Source: Paenarthrobacter nitroguajacolicus | GTDB taxonomy: Bacteria > Actinomycetota > Actinomycetes > Actinomycetales > Micrococcaceae | Reading direction: 5' to 3' | Length of the DNA: 41,451 bases | NCBI RefSeq assembly: GCF_029952445.1 | Contig: NZ_JAQPPK010000036.1 | Location: 1 to 41,451 of the forward strand | In this document: piece by piece, positions 1-8,300 of the stretch | Layout of the letters: each line of letters starts with the position of its first letter | Position numbering within the stretch: position 1 is the first letter of the stretch | Notes under the pieces: model-generated | The model's input: only the letters and a program-made list of their open reading frames with translations | What the model was told of the DNA's origin: nothing | Databases searched by the model: none | Program-made: the position numbers and the translations under genes

Positions 1-12
1 ACGCGTCTCTCC

Positions 13-45
13 TCGTCGGCAGCGTCAGATGGGGATAAGAGACAG
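13..45 (+). other. Residual Illumina Nextera read-1 adapter
   Basis: These 33 bases match the Nextera/Tn5 read-1 adapter as I recall it: a 14-base primer part beginning TCGTCGGCAGCG, followed by the 19-base transposon mosaic end. There are two substitutions in the mosaic end (GGGG where TGTG/T alternation is expected). The bases just before (6-12) resemble an i5 index, but that is weak. Genomic sequence probably starts at about base 46. This is an untrimmed library artefact and should be masked; it is not a biological transposon end. Confidence 0.93.
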
Positions 46-72
46 GCCGAGCGGAGGGCAACTGACTAGTCC

Positions 73-88
73 CATGACATTTGTCATG
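73..88. promoter_or_regulatory. Perfect inverted repeat, probable response-regulator operator
   Basis: CATGACA-TT-TGTCATG is a perfect 7-bp inverted repeat with a 2-bp spacer, about 80 bp upstream of the ABC ATPase start. Its right arm contains TTGTCA, a 5/6 match to a -35 box, although no good -10 box follows. NarL/DesR-type regulators commonly bind palindromes with TGAC/GTCA arms. The neighbouring response regulator is therefore the natural candidate and would autoregulate the exporter and its own operon. The palindrome is seen; the binding protein is inferred. Confidence 0.6.
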
Positions 89-169
89 CCGAACGGATGA
101 CACCCGCTACGGGTGCGCGGACGTTCCCCGGGCTTGAATGGGTGGACAAGACCTATTCCAGGGAGAGCA

Positions 170-1108
170 ATGACAACACCGGGAGTGCCGGCCGTTCGCG
201 CCGCCGGACTTTATAAGAGTTTCGGGAAGGTCCAGGCCGTCCGTGGGCTGGACCTGACGGTGCAGCAGGGGGAGGTGGTGGCTTTCCTTGGTCCCAACGG
301 AGCCGGCAAGACCACCACCATCGACATGATCCTGGGCCTGAGCAGCCCGGACCAGGGCGAGGTCTCCATCTTCGGCCACACCCCTCGCGGAGCCATTGCC
401 CGCGGGCAGGTGGCGGCCGTGATGCAGACCGGCGGTTTGCTGCGCGATATCAGCGTCAGGGAAACAGTGCAGCTGACGGCCGCGATGTTCGATTCCTCCC
501 GTCCCGTGGACGAGGTCCTCACCCGCGCCGGGATCCTGGACATCGCGGACCGTCGGGTGGAGAAGTGTTCCGGCGGGCAGCAGCAGCGCCTGCGCTTCGC
601 CATGGCGCTGGTCTCCGATCCAGGCCTGCTGATCCTGGATGAGCCAACCACCGGCATGGACGTTGCCGGCCGGCGGGACTTCTGGACCGCCATCCGCGAT
701 GACGCCTCGCGTGGACGCACTGTCATTTTCGCCACCCATTACCTGGAGGAAGCCGACGCCTACGCCGACAGGATTGTGTTGGTTCGCCACGGGATTGTGG
801 TAGCTGACGGCACCGCCGCCCAGATCAAGAACCTGGCGTCCGGACGCACCGTCCGCGCTTCGCTGCCGGTTGAGGACCGCGTGCTGCTGGCCGGGCTGCC
901 GGCTGCGGCGCAGGTGGAGTTCGACGGCGGTCGGGTCACCGTCCGCACTGCCGACTCCGATTCGGTGGTCCGGTTCCTGCTGACCAACACCGGCGCCCAT
1001 GATCTTGAGGTGGTTGCCAACAATCTTGAGGAGGCCTTTGTGGCCCTTACTGCTGACGAAGCCGGGACGGAAACACTCTCCGCGGCCATGGAAGGGGACC
1101 GGGCATGA
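170..1108 (+). CDS. ABC transporter ATP-binding protein (drug/antibiotic export type)
   Basis: This is the ATPase subunit of an ABC-2 type exporter (312 aa). The nucleotide-binding domain has Walker A GPNGAGKT at residues 41-48, a signature motif (SGGQQQR) near 137, Walker B with LLILDEPTTGMD near 155, and a switch His in ATHYLEEAD near 189. A ~90-residue C-terminal extension follows, as in CcmA/DrrA-type ATPases. I chose ATG 170 because GGGAGAG lies just upstream; an in-frame GTG at 113 would add 19 unlikely residues. The stop overlaps the permease start (ATGA). A kinase and response regulator follow at once, an arrangement typical of exporters for membrane-active antibiotics such as the linearmycin-type LnrLMN system. 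The substrate is unknown. Confidence 0.93.
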   Translation: MTTPGVPAVRAAGLYKSFGKVQAVRGLDLTVQQGEVVAFLGPNGAGKTTTIDMILGLSSPDQGEVSIFGHTPRGAIARGQVAAVMQTGGLLRDISVRETVQLTAAMFDSSRPVDEVLTRAGILDIADRRVEKCSGGQQQRLRFAMALVSDPGLLILDEPTTGMDVAGRRDFWTAIRDDASRGRTVIFATHYLEEADAYADRIVLVRHGIVVADGTAAQIKNLASGRTVRASLPVEDRVLLAGLPAAAQVEFDGGRVTVRTADSDSVVRFLLTNTGAHDLEVVANNLEEAFVALTADEAGTETLSAAMEGDRA

Positions 1109-1881
1109 GCCAGTCGACAGCAATCCAGGACCGTAAGCCGTCCGCAGGCGGCGTCAATCCTACGTTCCTCTGGATCGAAATCAAGCGGATGCTCCGCAAC
1201 CGGCGGACCATCATGTTCACGGTCTTGATGCCGGCGATCTTCTTCTTCATTTTCGGTTTGTCCAACAAGAACCAGCAACTGCCCAACGGCCACAGTTACG
1301 GTCAGTACATCCTGATCAGCCTCACGGTGTATGCGGCCATGACGGCAGCCACGGGAGCAGGCAGCCAGGTGGCTGTGGAACGTGCCCAGGGCTGGAGCCG
1401 GCAGTTGCGCCTCACACCGTTACTGCCCGGTGCCTACATTGCCGTCAAGGCGGCCGCCGCGTTGACGCTGTCACTTGTCGCGGTGATCGCCCAGTTCGTC
1501 ATCGGTGCGATTGCCGGGGTGACCATGGACGCACAGACGTGGCTCACCGCAGGGTTGGTGGCCTGGGTGGGTTCCCTGGTGTTCGCAGCGCTGGGACTGT
1601 TTGTCGGCTACCTCATGCCAAGTCAGAACGTCATGCAGATCCTTGGCCCGGCGCTGGCTATCCTGGCCATGCTCGGCGGGCTCTTCATGCCGATCGAGAT
1701 CATGGGCGACACCTTTGGCAGCATCGCAAAGTTCACGCCGGCCTACGGGATTGGCCAGTTGGCACGCAGCCCCATCACGGGGGAGTTCGATGTCCTGTGG
1801 ATTGTCAACGTGCTGGTCTGGCTGGCGATTTTCGTGGGCGGTGCAGCCATGGCATTTCGCCGCGATACCAACCGTGTATGA
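1105..1881 (+). CDS. ABC-2 type transporter permease
   Basis: This 258-aa integral membrane permease pairs with the ATPase upstream, with a 4-base ATGA overlap and hence translational coupling. A soluble N-terminus of about 30 residues leads into six predicted membrane segments. The first is IMFTVLMPAIFFFIFG near residue 33, and the last ends just before a short basic tail (FRRDTNRV). The region between segments 5 and 6 (FTPAYGIGQLARSPI) resembles the usual ABC-2 permease amphipathic loop. Its size and topology fit the ABC-2 family (DrrB/NatB-like). It probably exports a lipophilic compound or antibiotic, but nothing in the sequence identifies which. Confidence 0.9.
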   Translation: MSQSTAIQDRKPSAGGVNPTFLWIEIKRMLRNRRTIMFTVLMPAIFFFIFGLSNKNQQLPNGHSYGQYILISLTVYAAMTAATGAGSQVAVERAQGWSRQLRLTPLLPGAYIAVKAAAALTLSLVAVIAQFVIGAIAGVTMDAQTWLTAGLVAWVGSLVFAALGLFVGYLMPSQNVMQILGPALAILAMLGGLFMPIEIMGDTFGSIAKFTPAYGIGQLARSPITGEFDVLWIVNVLVWLAIFVGGAAMAFRRDTNRV

Positions 1882-1911
1882 GCACTGCCTGCCATGACTA
1901 AGGTGGGATCC

Positions 1912-3021
1912 ATGAGTAGCCGGTCCCTGGGGGACACTTTCCGTGGTCCAGGACCCCGCAGGTGGTTCATCGGCGCAGGCTTTTCCATTGTCCTGTGGGC
2001 CTGGCCTACCTGGAACCTGGTGTGGTCCGTGGACGAACCGGCCGGCTGGAAGGTGCTGGCTTCGGCGTCCTTGGTGGCCTTCTTCGCGGCCTACACCATC
2101 TTGCCCATGTTCAGCCGTCGGCGTTCCACCCGCACGGGGCTGCTGTGCGTAGGGGCGCTCCTGGCGCTCAACGGCGTGGTGGTTCTCCTGATCGGCAGGG
2201 AAGCACTGTGGACGTGGCCTTTCCTGGCCTGTGCCATCGGTATGACCGCCCTGCCGCCGCGCGTCGATGTCGCCTTGATCATGGCGCTCTCCGGGATATC
2301 TCTTGCCTCGGAGCTGGCCCGAGGAAACCCGGAGCAGGCGTTCTTCCAGCCTGCGCTCATCCTGTCCCTGGGGTTCATGATGTCCTCCTTTGCGCGCCTG
2401 ATCCGCCAGACCGGCGAACTCCGCGCAGCCCAGACAGAACTCGCAGACGCCGCCGTAGCCGCCGAACGGAGCCGCGTGGCCCGGGACATGCACGACATCC
2501 TGGGCCATTCCCTCACGGTGATCGCGGTCAAAGCGGAATTGGCCGGCCGCCTGTTGGAAGACACTCCCGGCGGTGCGGCCAAGGACAGGGCCGCAGCCGA
2601 GATCGGCGAGGTCCAGGAACTGGCGCGCGGCGCGCTCGCCGATGTCCGGGCCACCGTTGCAGGCTACCGCGGTGTCAACGTCCTGGCCGAACTCGCCGCA
2701 GCCCGGACGGCGCTGGAGTCGGCCGGGATCGAAGCCGATCTTCCGCGGACAGTGGACCAGGTGCCGGCCAAGTACCGTGAACTGTTCGGCTGGGTGCTCC
2801 GGGAAGGCGTCACGAACGTGGTGCGGCATTCAGGCGCCGCCCGTTGCCGGGTCCGGTTGACGGCGTCCGCGGTCCTGGTGGAGGACGACGGCGTGGGGCC
2901 GGGTCCGCGAGGGACCGGCACCGGCTTGGCGGGTATCCGGGAAAGAGTGGCGACGGCGGGCGGAACGGTAAGCCTTGGAGCAAGCGACCTGGGAGGGTTC
3001 AGATTGGCGGTTGACGTATGA
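1912..3021 (+). CDS. Sensor histidine kinase (HisKA_3/NarL-partner type)
   Basis: This membrane sensor kinase has about 369 aa. The N-terminal ~150 residues form several hydrophobic segments with almost no extracellular loop, as in intramembrane-sensing kinases. The dimerisation/phosphoacceptor helix carries RDMHDILGHS, with the predicted phospho-His at residue 194. The HATPase domain shows the N box (EGVTNVVRHSG) and G boxes (DDGVGPG, GTGLAGIRERV). I chose ATG 1912 because AGGTGGG lies 4-5 bases upstream; an in-frame ATG at 1894 would add six residues. The stop overlaps the regulator start (ATGA). It probably senses envelope stress or the compound exported by the adjacent ABC system; this is inferred from context only. 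Confidence 0.92.
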   Translation: MSSRSLGDTFRGPGPRRWFIGAGFSIVLWAWPTWNLVWSVDEPAGWKVLASASLVAFFAAYTILPMFSRRRSTRTGLLCVGALLALNGVVVLLIGREALWTWPFLACAIGMTALPPRVDVALIMALSGISLASELARGNPEQAFFQPALILSLGFMMSSFARLIRQTGELRAAQTELADAAVAAERSRVARDMHDILGHSLTVIAVKAELAGRLLEDTPGGAAKDRAAAEIGEVQELARGALADVRATVAGYRGVNVLAELAAARTALESAGIEADLPRTVDQVPAKYRELFGWVLREGVTNVVRHSGAARCRVRLTASAVLVEDDGVGPGPRGTGTGLAGIRERVATAGGTVSLGASDLGGFRLAVDV

Positions 3022-3629
3022 CGATCCGGTTGGTGATCGCTGACGACCAAGCCTTGGTCAGGGGCGCGCTCGCTGCGCTCCTCGGGCTTGAAGCCGACAT
3101 CGAAGTGGTGGCGGAACTTGGTGATGGGGCCGGTGTTGCGGCCGCGGTCGTGGAGCATTCCGCGGACGTGGCCATGCTCGACGTCGAAATGCCCGGCCTG
3201 GATGGTATCTCCGCGGCGGCCGCTGTCCGCCGCGCTGCGCCGTCGTGCCGTGTCCTGATGGTCACAACATTCGGCAGGCCGGGCTATCTCAGGAGGGCCA
3301 TGCAGGCAGGGGCCTCAGGATTCGTCGTCAAGGACACCCCCGCCCGACAGCTTGCCGAGGCCGTGCGGCGAGTGCACAGCGGTTTGCGCGTGGTGGACCC
3401 AACGCTCGCGGAGGAGTCGCTGATGTCCGGCGACAGTCCGCTGACCGACCGGGAAGCGGAGGTGCTGAAGGCAGCGTCCGACGGCGGTACGGTGGCCGAT
3501 ATTGCCAAGGCGGCGATGCTCTCGGAGGGTACGGTCCGGAACTACCTCTCAGCGGCGATGGCAAAGACAGGCGGGCGGACGCGGGCCGAATCCGTGCGCC
3601 TGGCACACGAGCACGGCTGGCTTCTTTGA
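3018..3629 (+). CDS. Response regulator, NarL/LuxR family
   Basis: This 203-aa regulator is the partner of the kinase that overlaps it by four bases. The receiver domain (about 1-120) has the acidic pair DD near residue 10, phospho-acceptor Asp55 (in MLDVEMPG), a conserved Thr in MVTTFG and the Lys of VVKD. The C-terminal LuxR-type helix-turn-helix (about 140-203) begins LTDREAEVLK and includes the recognition-helix region LSEGTVRNYL. Its likely target is the palindrome at 73-88, upstream of the four-gene operon, giving positive feedback on exporter expression. The target assignment is inferred. Confidence 0.94.
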   Translation: MTIRLVIADDQALVRGALAALLGLEADIEVVAELGDGAGVAAAVVEHSADVAMLDVEMPGLDGISAAAAVRRAAPSCRVLMVTTFGRPGYLRRAMQAGASGFVVKDTPARQLAEAVRRVHSGLRVVDPTLAEESLMSGDSPLTDREAEVLKAASDGGTVADIAKAAMLSEGTVRNYLSAAMAKTGGRTRAESVRLAHEHGWLL

Positions 3630-3661
3630 TGGCCCTCCGTGCCCGATTTGCCCCACTTTGC

Positions 3662-3667
3662 AACAAT
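3662..3667 (+). promoter_or_regulatory. Possible -10 box of a leaderless dusB transcript
   Basis: AACAAT sits six bases upstream of the GTG start of dusB and no Shine-Dalgarno sequence precedes that start. This spacing would put transcription initiation on the first base of the start codon, as is common for leaderless mRNAs in actinobacteria. No convincing -35 box is seen. Confidence 0.3.
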
Positions 3668-3673
3668 GGATAG

Positions 3674-4855
3674 GTGACTGTTGTAGCAACGCCCCCCGCA
3701 CCAAAGCTCGAGCTCCCGCCCCTGAAGCTTGGCCCGATTACCGTGGATACCCCGGTAATCCTTGCTCCCATGGCCGGAATCACCAACTCCGCCTTCCGCA
3801 GGCTCTGCCGTGAATACGGTGGCGGCCTGTATGTGGCAGAAATGGTGACCTCGCGTGCCCTGGTGGAGCGGACGCCGGAATCGTTGCGCATCATCTCCCA
3901 CGACGAGGACGAGAAAGTCCGCTCCGTGCAGCTGTATGGCGTGGACCCGGTCACCGTTGGCGCTGCTGTGCGCATGCTTGTGGAGGAAGACCGCGCGGAC
4001 CACATTGACCTGAACTTCGGTTGCCCCGTGCCCAAGGTCACCCGTCGCGGTGGAGGTTCGGCTCTGCCGTGGAAGATCGACCTCTTCACCTCCATCGTGC
4101 AAACTGCGGTGAAGGAAGCCTCCAAAGGCGGCATCCCGCTGACCATCAAGATGCGCAAGGGAATCGACGACGAGCACCTGACCTACCTGGACGCAGGCCG
4201 CATTGCCCGGGACTCGGGAGTGGCCGCCGTAGCCCTCCATGGCCGCACGGCTGCGCAGTTCTATTCCGGCCAGGCCGACTGGTCCGCCATCGCACGCCTC
4301 CGTGAGGCACTCCCGGACATCCCGGTGCTGGGCAACGGCGATATCTGGTCCGCCGAGGACGCTGTCCGCATGGTGCGGGAGACCGGCGTCGACGGCGTTG
4401 TGGTGGGCCGCGGATGCCAGGGCCGGCCCTGGCTGTTCGGCGACCTGCAGGCAGCGTTCGAAGGCAGCGAGCAGCGGCACCGTCCCGGGCTCCGCGAGGT
4501 GGCCGAGGGCGTCTACCGCCACGCGGAGCTGATGGTGGAGACCTTCGGGAACGACGAATACAAGGCGCTCCGGGAGATCCGCAAGCACATGGCCTGGTAC
4601 TTCAAGGGCTACGTGGTGGGCGGTGAGCTGCGCGCCAAACTGGCCACCGTGCCCACCTTGGAGGTGCTACGCGAACTGCTCGAGGAACTGGACATGGATC
4701 TTCCCTATCCGGGTATTGATTCCGAGGGTCCCCGGGGCCGTGCGGGATCGCCCAAGAAGCCTGCCCTGCCCAAGGACTGGCTGGTGAGCCGTCAGCTGAA
4801 CGCTGAACAGAGCGCGGATATCTCGGCAGCGGAACTGGACGTTTCGGGCGGCTAG
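3674..4855 (+). CDS. dusB: tRNA-dihydrouridine synthase DusB
   Basis: This FMN-dependent reductase (393 aa) reduces specific uridines in the tRNA D-loop to dihydrouridine using NADPH. The TIM-barrel domain starts with the flavin-binding LAPMAGITNSAFRRLC (about 30-45) and contains the Dus signature DLNFGCPVPKVTRRGGGSAL with catalytic Cys117. Further FMN-contact motifs are IKMRKG, LHGRTAAQ, VLGNGDIW and VVVGRGCQGRPWLF. The C-terminal helical tRNA-binding domain (about 270-350) includes HMAWYFKGY. It is slightly longer than most DusB proteins because of a polar C-terminal tail. GTG 3674 is used because the conserved N-terminus begins shortly after it. dgt follows 64 bases downstream. Confidence 0.95.
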   Translation: MTVVATPPAPKLELPPLKLGPITVDTPVILAPMAGITNSAFRRLCREYGGGLYVAEMVTSRALVERTPESLRIISHDEDEKVRSVQLYGVDPVTVGAAVRMLVEEDRADHIDLNFGCPVPKVTRRGGGSALPWKIDLFTSIVQTAVKEASKGGIPLTIKMRKGIDDEHLTYLDAGRIARDSGVAAVALHGRTAAQFYSGQADWSAIARLREALPDIPVLGNGDIWSAEDAVRMVRETGVDGVVVGRGCQGRPWLFGDLQAAFEGSEQRHRPGLREVAEGVYRHAELMVETFGNDEYKALREIRKHMAWYFKGYVVGGELRAKLATVPTLEVLRELLEELDMDLPYPGIDSEGPRGRAGSPKKPALPKDWLVSRQLNAEQSADISAAELDVSGG

Positions 4856-4919
4856 CCTCACACGTGTAAGACTGGCTCAAGAAGCTCCACACCCCGGCGC
4901 TTGAAGGAGGCAGATACCC

Positions 4920-6236
4920 ATGGGAACCGAAGCAACGCTTGGCCACGAGGCAACCGGCCACAATTTCGTGCTGGCCATCCCCGGATACTCCGAGGCAGAC
5001 TCTGCCCGGTGGGTTGAAGAGCCGCGAAAGAGCAATTACCGCTCGGACTTTGAACGGGACCGCGCCAGGGTCCTGCATTCCTCGGCACTGCGCAGGCTGG
5101 GCGCAAAAACCCAGGTTGTGGCCCCGGACACCGACGACTTTGTCCGCACGCGGCTCACCCACAGCCTGGAAGTAGCGCAGGTGGGCCGCGAACTTGGCCG
5201 TTCCCTGGGCTGCGACCCCGATGTGGTGGACACTGCGTGCCTGAGCCACGACCTTGGCCACCCTCCCTTCGGCCACAACGGCGAATCCGCCTTGAACGAG
5301 GTAGCGCACACCATCGGCGGCTTCGAGGGCAACGCCCAGACGCTCCGCCTGCTGACCCGCCTTGAACCCAAGGTCCTCGCCGCGGACGGCAGGCCGGCAG
5401 GGCTGAACCTGACCCGCGCCAGCCTGGACGCCGCGTCCAAATACCCGTGGTCCGCCGTCGACGCCCCCGTCATCCACGGCCACCGCACCAGCAAGTTCGG
5501 CGCCTATGAAGACGACCTTCCCGTCTTCGAATGGCTGCGCGAAGGTGCGCCCGGGAACAGGTCCTGCATCGAGGCCCAGGTGATGGACCTCGCCGATGAC
5601 ATCTCGTACTCCGTCCACGACGTTGAAGATGCGATCGTGGCCGGGCATTTCCAGCTCAAGTGGATGGAGAACCCGGACCACCGCGCCCGGGTGGTGGGCT
5701 ACACCAAGCAGTGGTACCTCCCGCACAATGATCCCGCCGAAATTGATGCCGCCCTGGCCCGGCTTGAGGCCACCAAGGTGTGGGTCCGCGAGGCCGATGG
5801 CAGCCGAAAATCCATGGCTGCCCTGAAGGACATGACCAGCCAGTTGATCGGCCGGTTCTGCCAAAGCGCCATGGAAACAACCCGGGACCACTTCGGACCG
5901 GCCAACCTCACCCGCTACGATGCCGAACTCATGGTTCCCGAGGAAACTGTCACCGAGATCGCGGTGCTCAAGGGCCTGGCCACTACCTTCGTCATTTCCA
6001 CCGACCACCGCCAACCGGTCTACGAACGCCAGCGTGAGGTGCTCCACGCCCTCGTTGGGGTCTTGAACGCCACGGGCGACCGTCACCTGGAGCCGATGTT
6101 CGCCGCGGACTGGAGGGACGCCGTCGACGACGGCGCCCGCCTGCGCGTGGTAATCGACCAGGTGGCCTCGCTCACGGATGTCTCGGCCCTGGCCATGTAC
6201 GAACGCCTGGTGGGCAGCCTGCCGTCGCTTTGGTAG
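4920..6236 (+). CDS. dgt: Deoxyguanosinetriphosphate triphosphohydrolase-like protein
   Basis: This 438-aa HD-superfamily enzyme hydrolyses dNTPs to deoxynucleosides and triphosphate, controlling nucleotide pools. The metal-binding HD signature is complete: a His in RLTHSLEV (about 82), His110-Asp111 in LSHDLGHPPFGHNGE, and an Asp in LADDISYSVHDVEDA. The start is well supported by GAAGGAGG eight bases before ATG 4920. It lies between dusB and dnaG, an order seen widely in actinobacteria. Substrate preference (dGTP or several dNTPs) cannot be read from sequence. Many relatives are annotated only as dGTPase-like. Confidence 0.94.
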   Translation: MGTEATLGHEATGHNFVLAIPGYSEADSARWVEEPRKSNYRSDFERDRARVLHSSALRRLGAKTQVVAPDTDDFVRTRLTHSLEVAQVGRELGRSLGCDPDVVDTACLSHDLGHPPFGHNGESALNEVAHTIGGFEGNAQTLRLLTRLEPKVLAADGRPAGLNLTRASLDAASKYPWSAVDAPVIHGHRTSKFGAYEDDLPVFEWLREGAPGNRSCIEAQVMDLADDISYSVHDVEDAIVAGHFQLKWMENPDHRARVVGYTKQWYLPHNDPAEIDAALARLEATKVWVREADGSRKSMAALKDMTSQLIGRFCQSAMETTRDHFGPANLTRYDAELMVPEETVTEIAVLKGLATTFVISTDHRQPVYERQREVLHALVGVLNATGDRHLEPMFAADWRDAVDDGARLRVVIDQVASLTDVSALAMYERLVGSLPSLW

Positions 6237-6273
6237 GCCGTACCTGGGCGCCGGACGATTTGTTCCTGGCGAC

Positions 6274-6279
6274 TAGGAT
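6274..6279 (+). promoter_or_regulatory. -10 box (TAGGAT) for a leaderless dnaG transcript
   Basis: TAGGAT matches the actinobacterial -10 consensus TAnnnT and lies six bases upstream of the dnaG GTG start, with no separate ribosome binding site. Transcription would then start at or near the start codon. No clear -35 box is visible. Confidence 0.4.
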
Positions 6280-6285
6280 GGTCAT

Positions 6286-8169
6286 GTGGCTGGCCTGATC
6301 AAACGTGAAGATATCGACGAAGTACGCCAGCGCACGGATATCAAGGAAGTCGTGGACGGATACGTCACGCTCAAAGGCGCCGGGCTGGGCAGTTTCAAAG
6401 GCCTCTGCCCCTTCCACGATGAACGTTCACCCTCGTTTACCGTCCGCCCGCAGGTAGGCAGGTACCACTGCTTCGGATGCGGCGAGGACGGGGACGCCAT
6501 CTCCTTCATCCAGAAGATGGACCACAGTTCCTTCCACGAAGCAGTGGAAAAGCTTGCCGCCAGGATCGGCTACGAACTGCGGTACGAGGACGGCGGCACG
6601 GGCCCCAGCCGCGAGGAAGTGGGCAAGCGCCAGCGCCTGCTTGACGCCCACAAGATCGCCGATGAGTTCTTCCGCGCCCAGTTGCTGACTCCCGCAGCCG
6701 CCGAGGGCCGCAACTTCCTTGACGGCCGCGGATTCGACCGCGCTGCTGCCGAGCACTTCGGAGTCGGCTACGCGCCACAGGGTTGGGACGCGCTGCTGAA
6801 GCACTTGCGCGGACGCGGGTTTACGGATGCTGAACTGAAGCTGACGGGCATGTTTTCAGAAGGCAATCGGGGAATTTACGACCGCTTCCGGGGACGGCTG
6901 ATCTGGCCCATCCGCGACATCGCGGGCGACACCATCGGTTTTGGTGCCCGCAAGCTCTACGAGGACGATCAGGGCCCCAAATACCTGAACACCCCCGAAA
7001 CCACGCTCTACAAGAAATCCCAGGTCCTCTACGGGATCGACCTCGCCAAGCGGAACATCGCCAAGGACCGCCAGTTGGTAGTGGTGGAGGGATATACGGA
7101 CGTCATGGCCTGCCACCTCGCGGGAGTCACGACGGCGGTGGCCACCTGCGGTACTGCCTTCGGCACCGATCACATCAAGGTGGCACGGCGGCTGCTTTCC
7201 GATGACGGCAGTGGGGGAGAGGTCATCTTCACCTTCGACGGCGACGCTGCCGGCCAAAAGGCCGCCCTTCGCGCTTTCGAAGAGGACCAGCGCTTCACGG
7301 CGCAAACCTATGTGGCCGTAGAGCCCACCGGCGCCGATCCCTGCGACCTTCGCCAGCTCAAGGGCGATGCCGCCGTGCGTGAACTCATTGGCACGCGCAA
7401 GCCCCTTTTTGAATTCGCCATCCGTGCCACACTCCGGCGGCACAACCTGGACACGGTGGAAGGCCGGGTTGCAGCACTACGGGAGGCGGCCCCCGTGGTC
7501 GCGCAGATCAGGGATTCGGCAACCAGGCCCGAATACACGCGCAACCTTGCCGGTTGGCTGGGAATGCCCATCGAGGAAGTCAGCCGGTACGTCGGCGCAG
7601 CCGCCAAACGGGGGACCAACGGCAGCGGTCCTTCCGGCGCCGCAGATTCGACGCCGGCGGCGGCAGCACCGCCGTCGGGCATGCCGGTCTTCCAGCGTCC
7701 CAACCCCCGCGACCCCGTAGCGGGGATGGAGCGTCAAGCACTTGAGGTAGTGCTTCAGGACCCCGCAGTACTGGCGGGAGTGGCGTGGGACCGCTTTGTG
7801 GCCTCATACTTTGCCACACCGGCGTACTCGGCCATCCATGCGGCGATTCGGGCCACGGGACTCGGGCACGCGGCGGATCCTGTGTCCTGGGTGGAGCAGA
7901 TCCGGCAGGAAGTACCCGAACCCCTCCGCAACCTGGTCTCCGAGCTGGCGGTGACGCCGCTGCCAGCAAGTACCCCCGAAGCGATGCAGCGTTACTGCCG
8001 TGACATTCTTGCCCGGCTTTTCGAATTGCAGATCACCCGCATCAAGGCTGACAAGATGGGGCAGCTCCAGCGGTTGGATGCCGCCTCGCAACCGGAGGAG
8101 TTCCAGAGGCTCAACCGGGAGCTCATGCAGCTCGAAATGGAGCGCCGGGCGCTGCGCTCGGACGGCTGA
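6286..8169 (+). CDS. dnaG: DNA primase
   Basis: Replicative primase (627 aa) that makes RNA primers at the fork and interacts with the DnaB helicase. The N-terminal CHC2 zinc ribbon has ligands Cys41, His44, Cys62 and Cys65 (CPFH and CFGC). The catalytic TOPRIM domain includes VVVEGYTDV near 266-274 and the metal-binding FTFDGDAAG near 315-323. A Pro/Ala/Gly-rich linker (about 447-480) separates it from the C-terminal helicase-binding domain. GTG 6286 is the start that places the zinc ribbon at the usual distance. It is the last gene of the dusB-dgt-dnaG group and is followed by tRNA genes. Confidence 0.97.
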   Translation: MAGLIKREDIDEVRQRTDIKEVVDGYVTLKGAGLGSFKGLCPFHDERSPSFTVRPQVGRYHCFGCGEDGDAISFIQKMDHSSFHEAVEKLAARIGYELRYEDGGTGPSREEVGKRQRLLDAHKIADEFFRAQLLTPAAAEGRNFLDGRGFDRAAAEHFGVGYAPQGWDALLKHLRGRGFTDAELKLTGMFSEGNRGIYDRFRGRLIWPIRDIAGDTIGFGARKLYEDDQGPKYLNTPETTLYKKSQVLYGIDLAKRNIAKDRQLVVVEGYTDVMACHLAGVTTAVATCGTAFGTDHIKVARRLLSDDGSGGEVIFTFDGDAAGQKAALRAFEEDQRFTAQTYVAVEPTGADPCDLRQLKGDAAVRELIGTRKPLFEFAIRATLRRHNLDTVEGRVAALREAAPVVAQIRDSATRPEYTRNLAGWLGMPIEEVSRYVGAAAKRGTNGSGPSGAADSTPAAAAPPSGMPVFQRPNPRDPVAGMERQALEVVLQDPAVLAGVAWDRFVASYFATPAYSAIHAAIRATGLGHAADPVSWVEQIRQEVPEPLRNLVSELAVTPLPASTPEAMQRYCRDILARLFELQITRIKADKMGQLQRLDAASQPEEFQRLNRELMQLEMERRALRSDG

Positions 8170-8176
8170 GAACCCC

Positions 8177-8208
8177 GATTTCGTTTTCCGGCAGGCCCCT
8201 GTTAAGCT
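8177..8208 (+). promoter_or_regulatory. Promoter of first tRNA-Asn
   Basis: A GATTTCG block (8177-8183) and a -10-like TAAGCT (8203-8208) precede the tRNA by the same distances as the matching elements at 8365-8396 before the second copy. The conservation of both boxes and their spacing, while the bases between differ, is the evidence that this is a promoter. Confidence 0.5.
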
Positions 8209-8222
8209 AGTAACCGCTTCAT

Positions 8223-8295
8223 TCCTCCGTAGCTCAATTGGCAGAGCATTCGACTGTTAATCGAAGGGTTACTGGTTCAAGTCCAGTCGGAGGAG
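8223..8295 (+). tRNA. tRNA-Asn (GTT), copy 1
   Basis: This is a 73-nt tRNA with acceptor TCCTCCG pairing with CGGAGGA and discriminator G. The anticodon stem is TTCGA/TCGAA around loop CTGTTAA, giving anticodon GTT, and the T-arm contains GGTTCAAGTCC. CCA is not encoded. The sequence is identical to the second copy at 8411-8483, and the 12 bases upstream (TAACCGCTTCAT) are also identical, marking a recent tandem duplication. A hairpin terminator follows directly. Confidence 0.97.
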
Positions 8296-8300
8296 CGCGC

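Noticed and set aside
13..45. Natural Tn5-like transposon end
   Set aside because: It is joined to the synthetic Nextera primer sequence, so it is a library artefact.
107..1123. Long minus-strand open frame opposite the ABC ATPase
   Set aside because: The plus frame has Walker A, signature and Walker B motifs; the minus frame is low-complexity Arg/Gly/His-rich and has no recognisable domain.
1471..2829. 452-codon minus-strand frame across permease and kinase genes
   Set aside because: It overlaps two well-supported genes on the other strand and reads as an antisense GC-rich shadow.
4860..4867. ACACGTGT palindrome between dusB and dgt
   Set aside because: An 8-bp palindrome is expected often by chance and has no promoter context.
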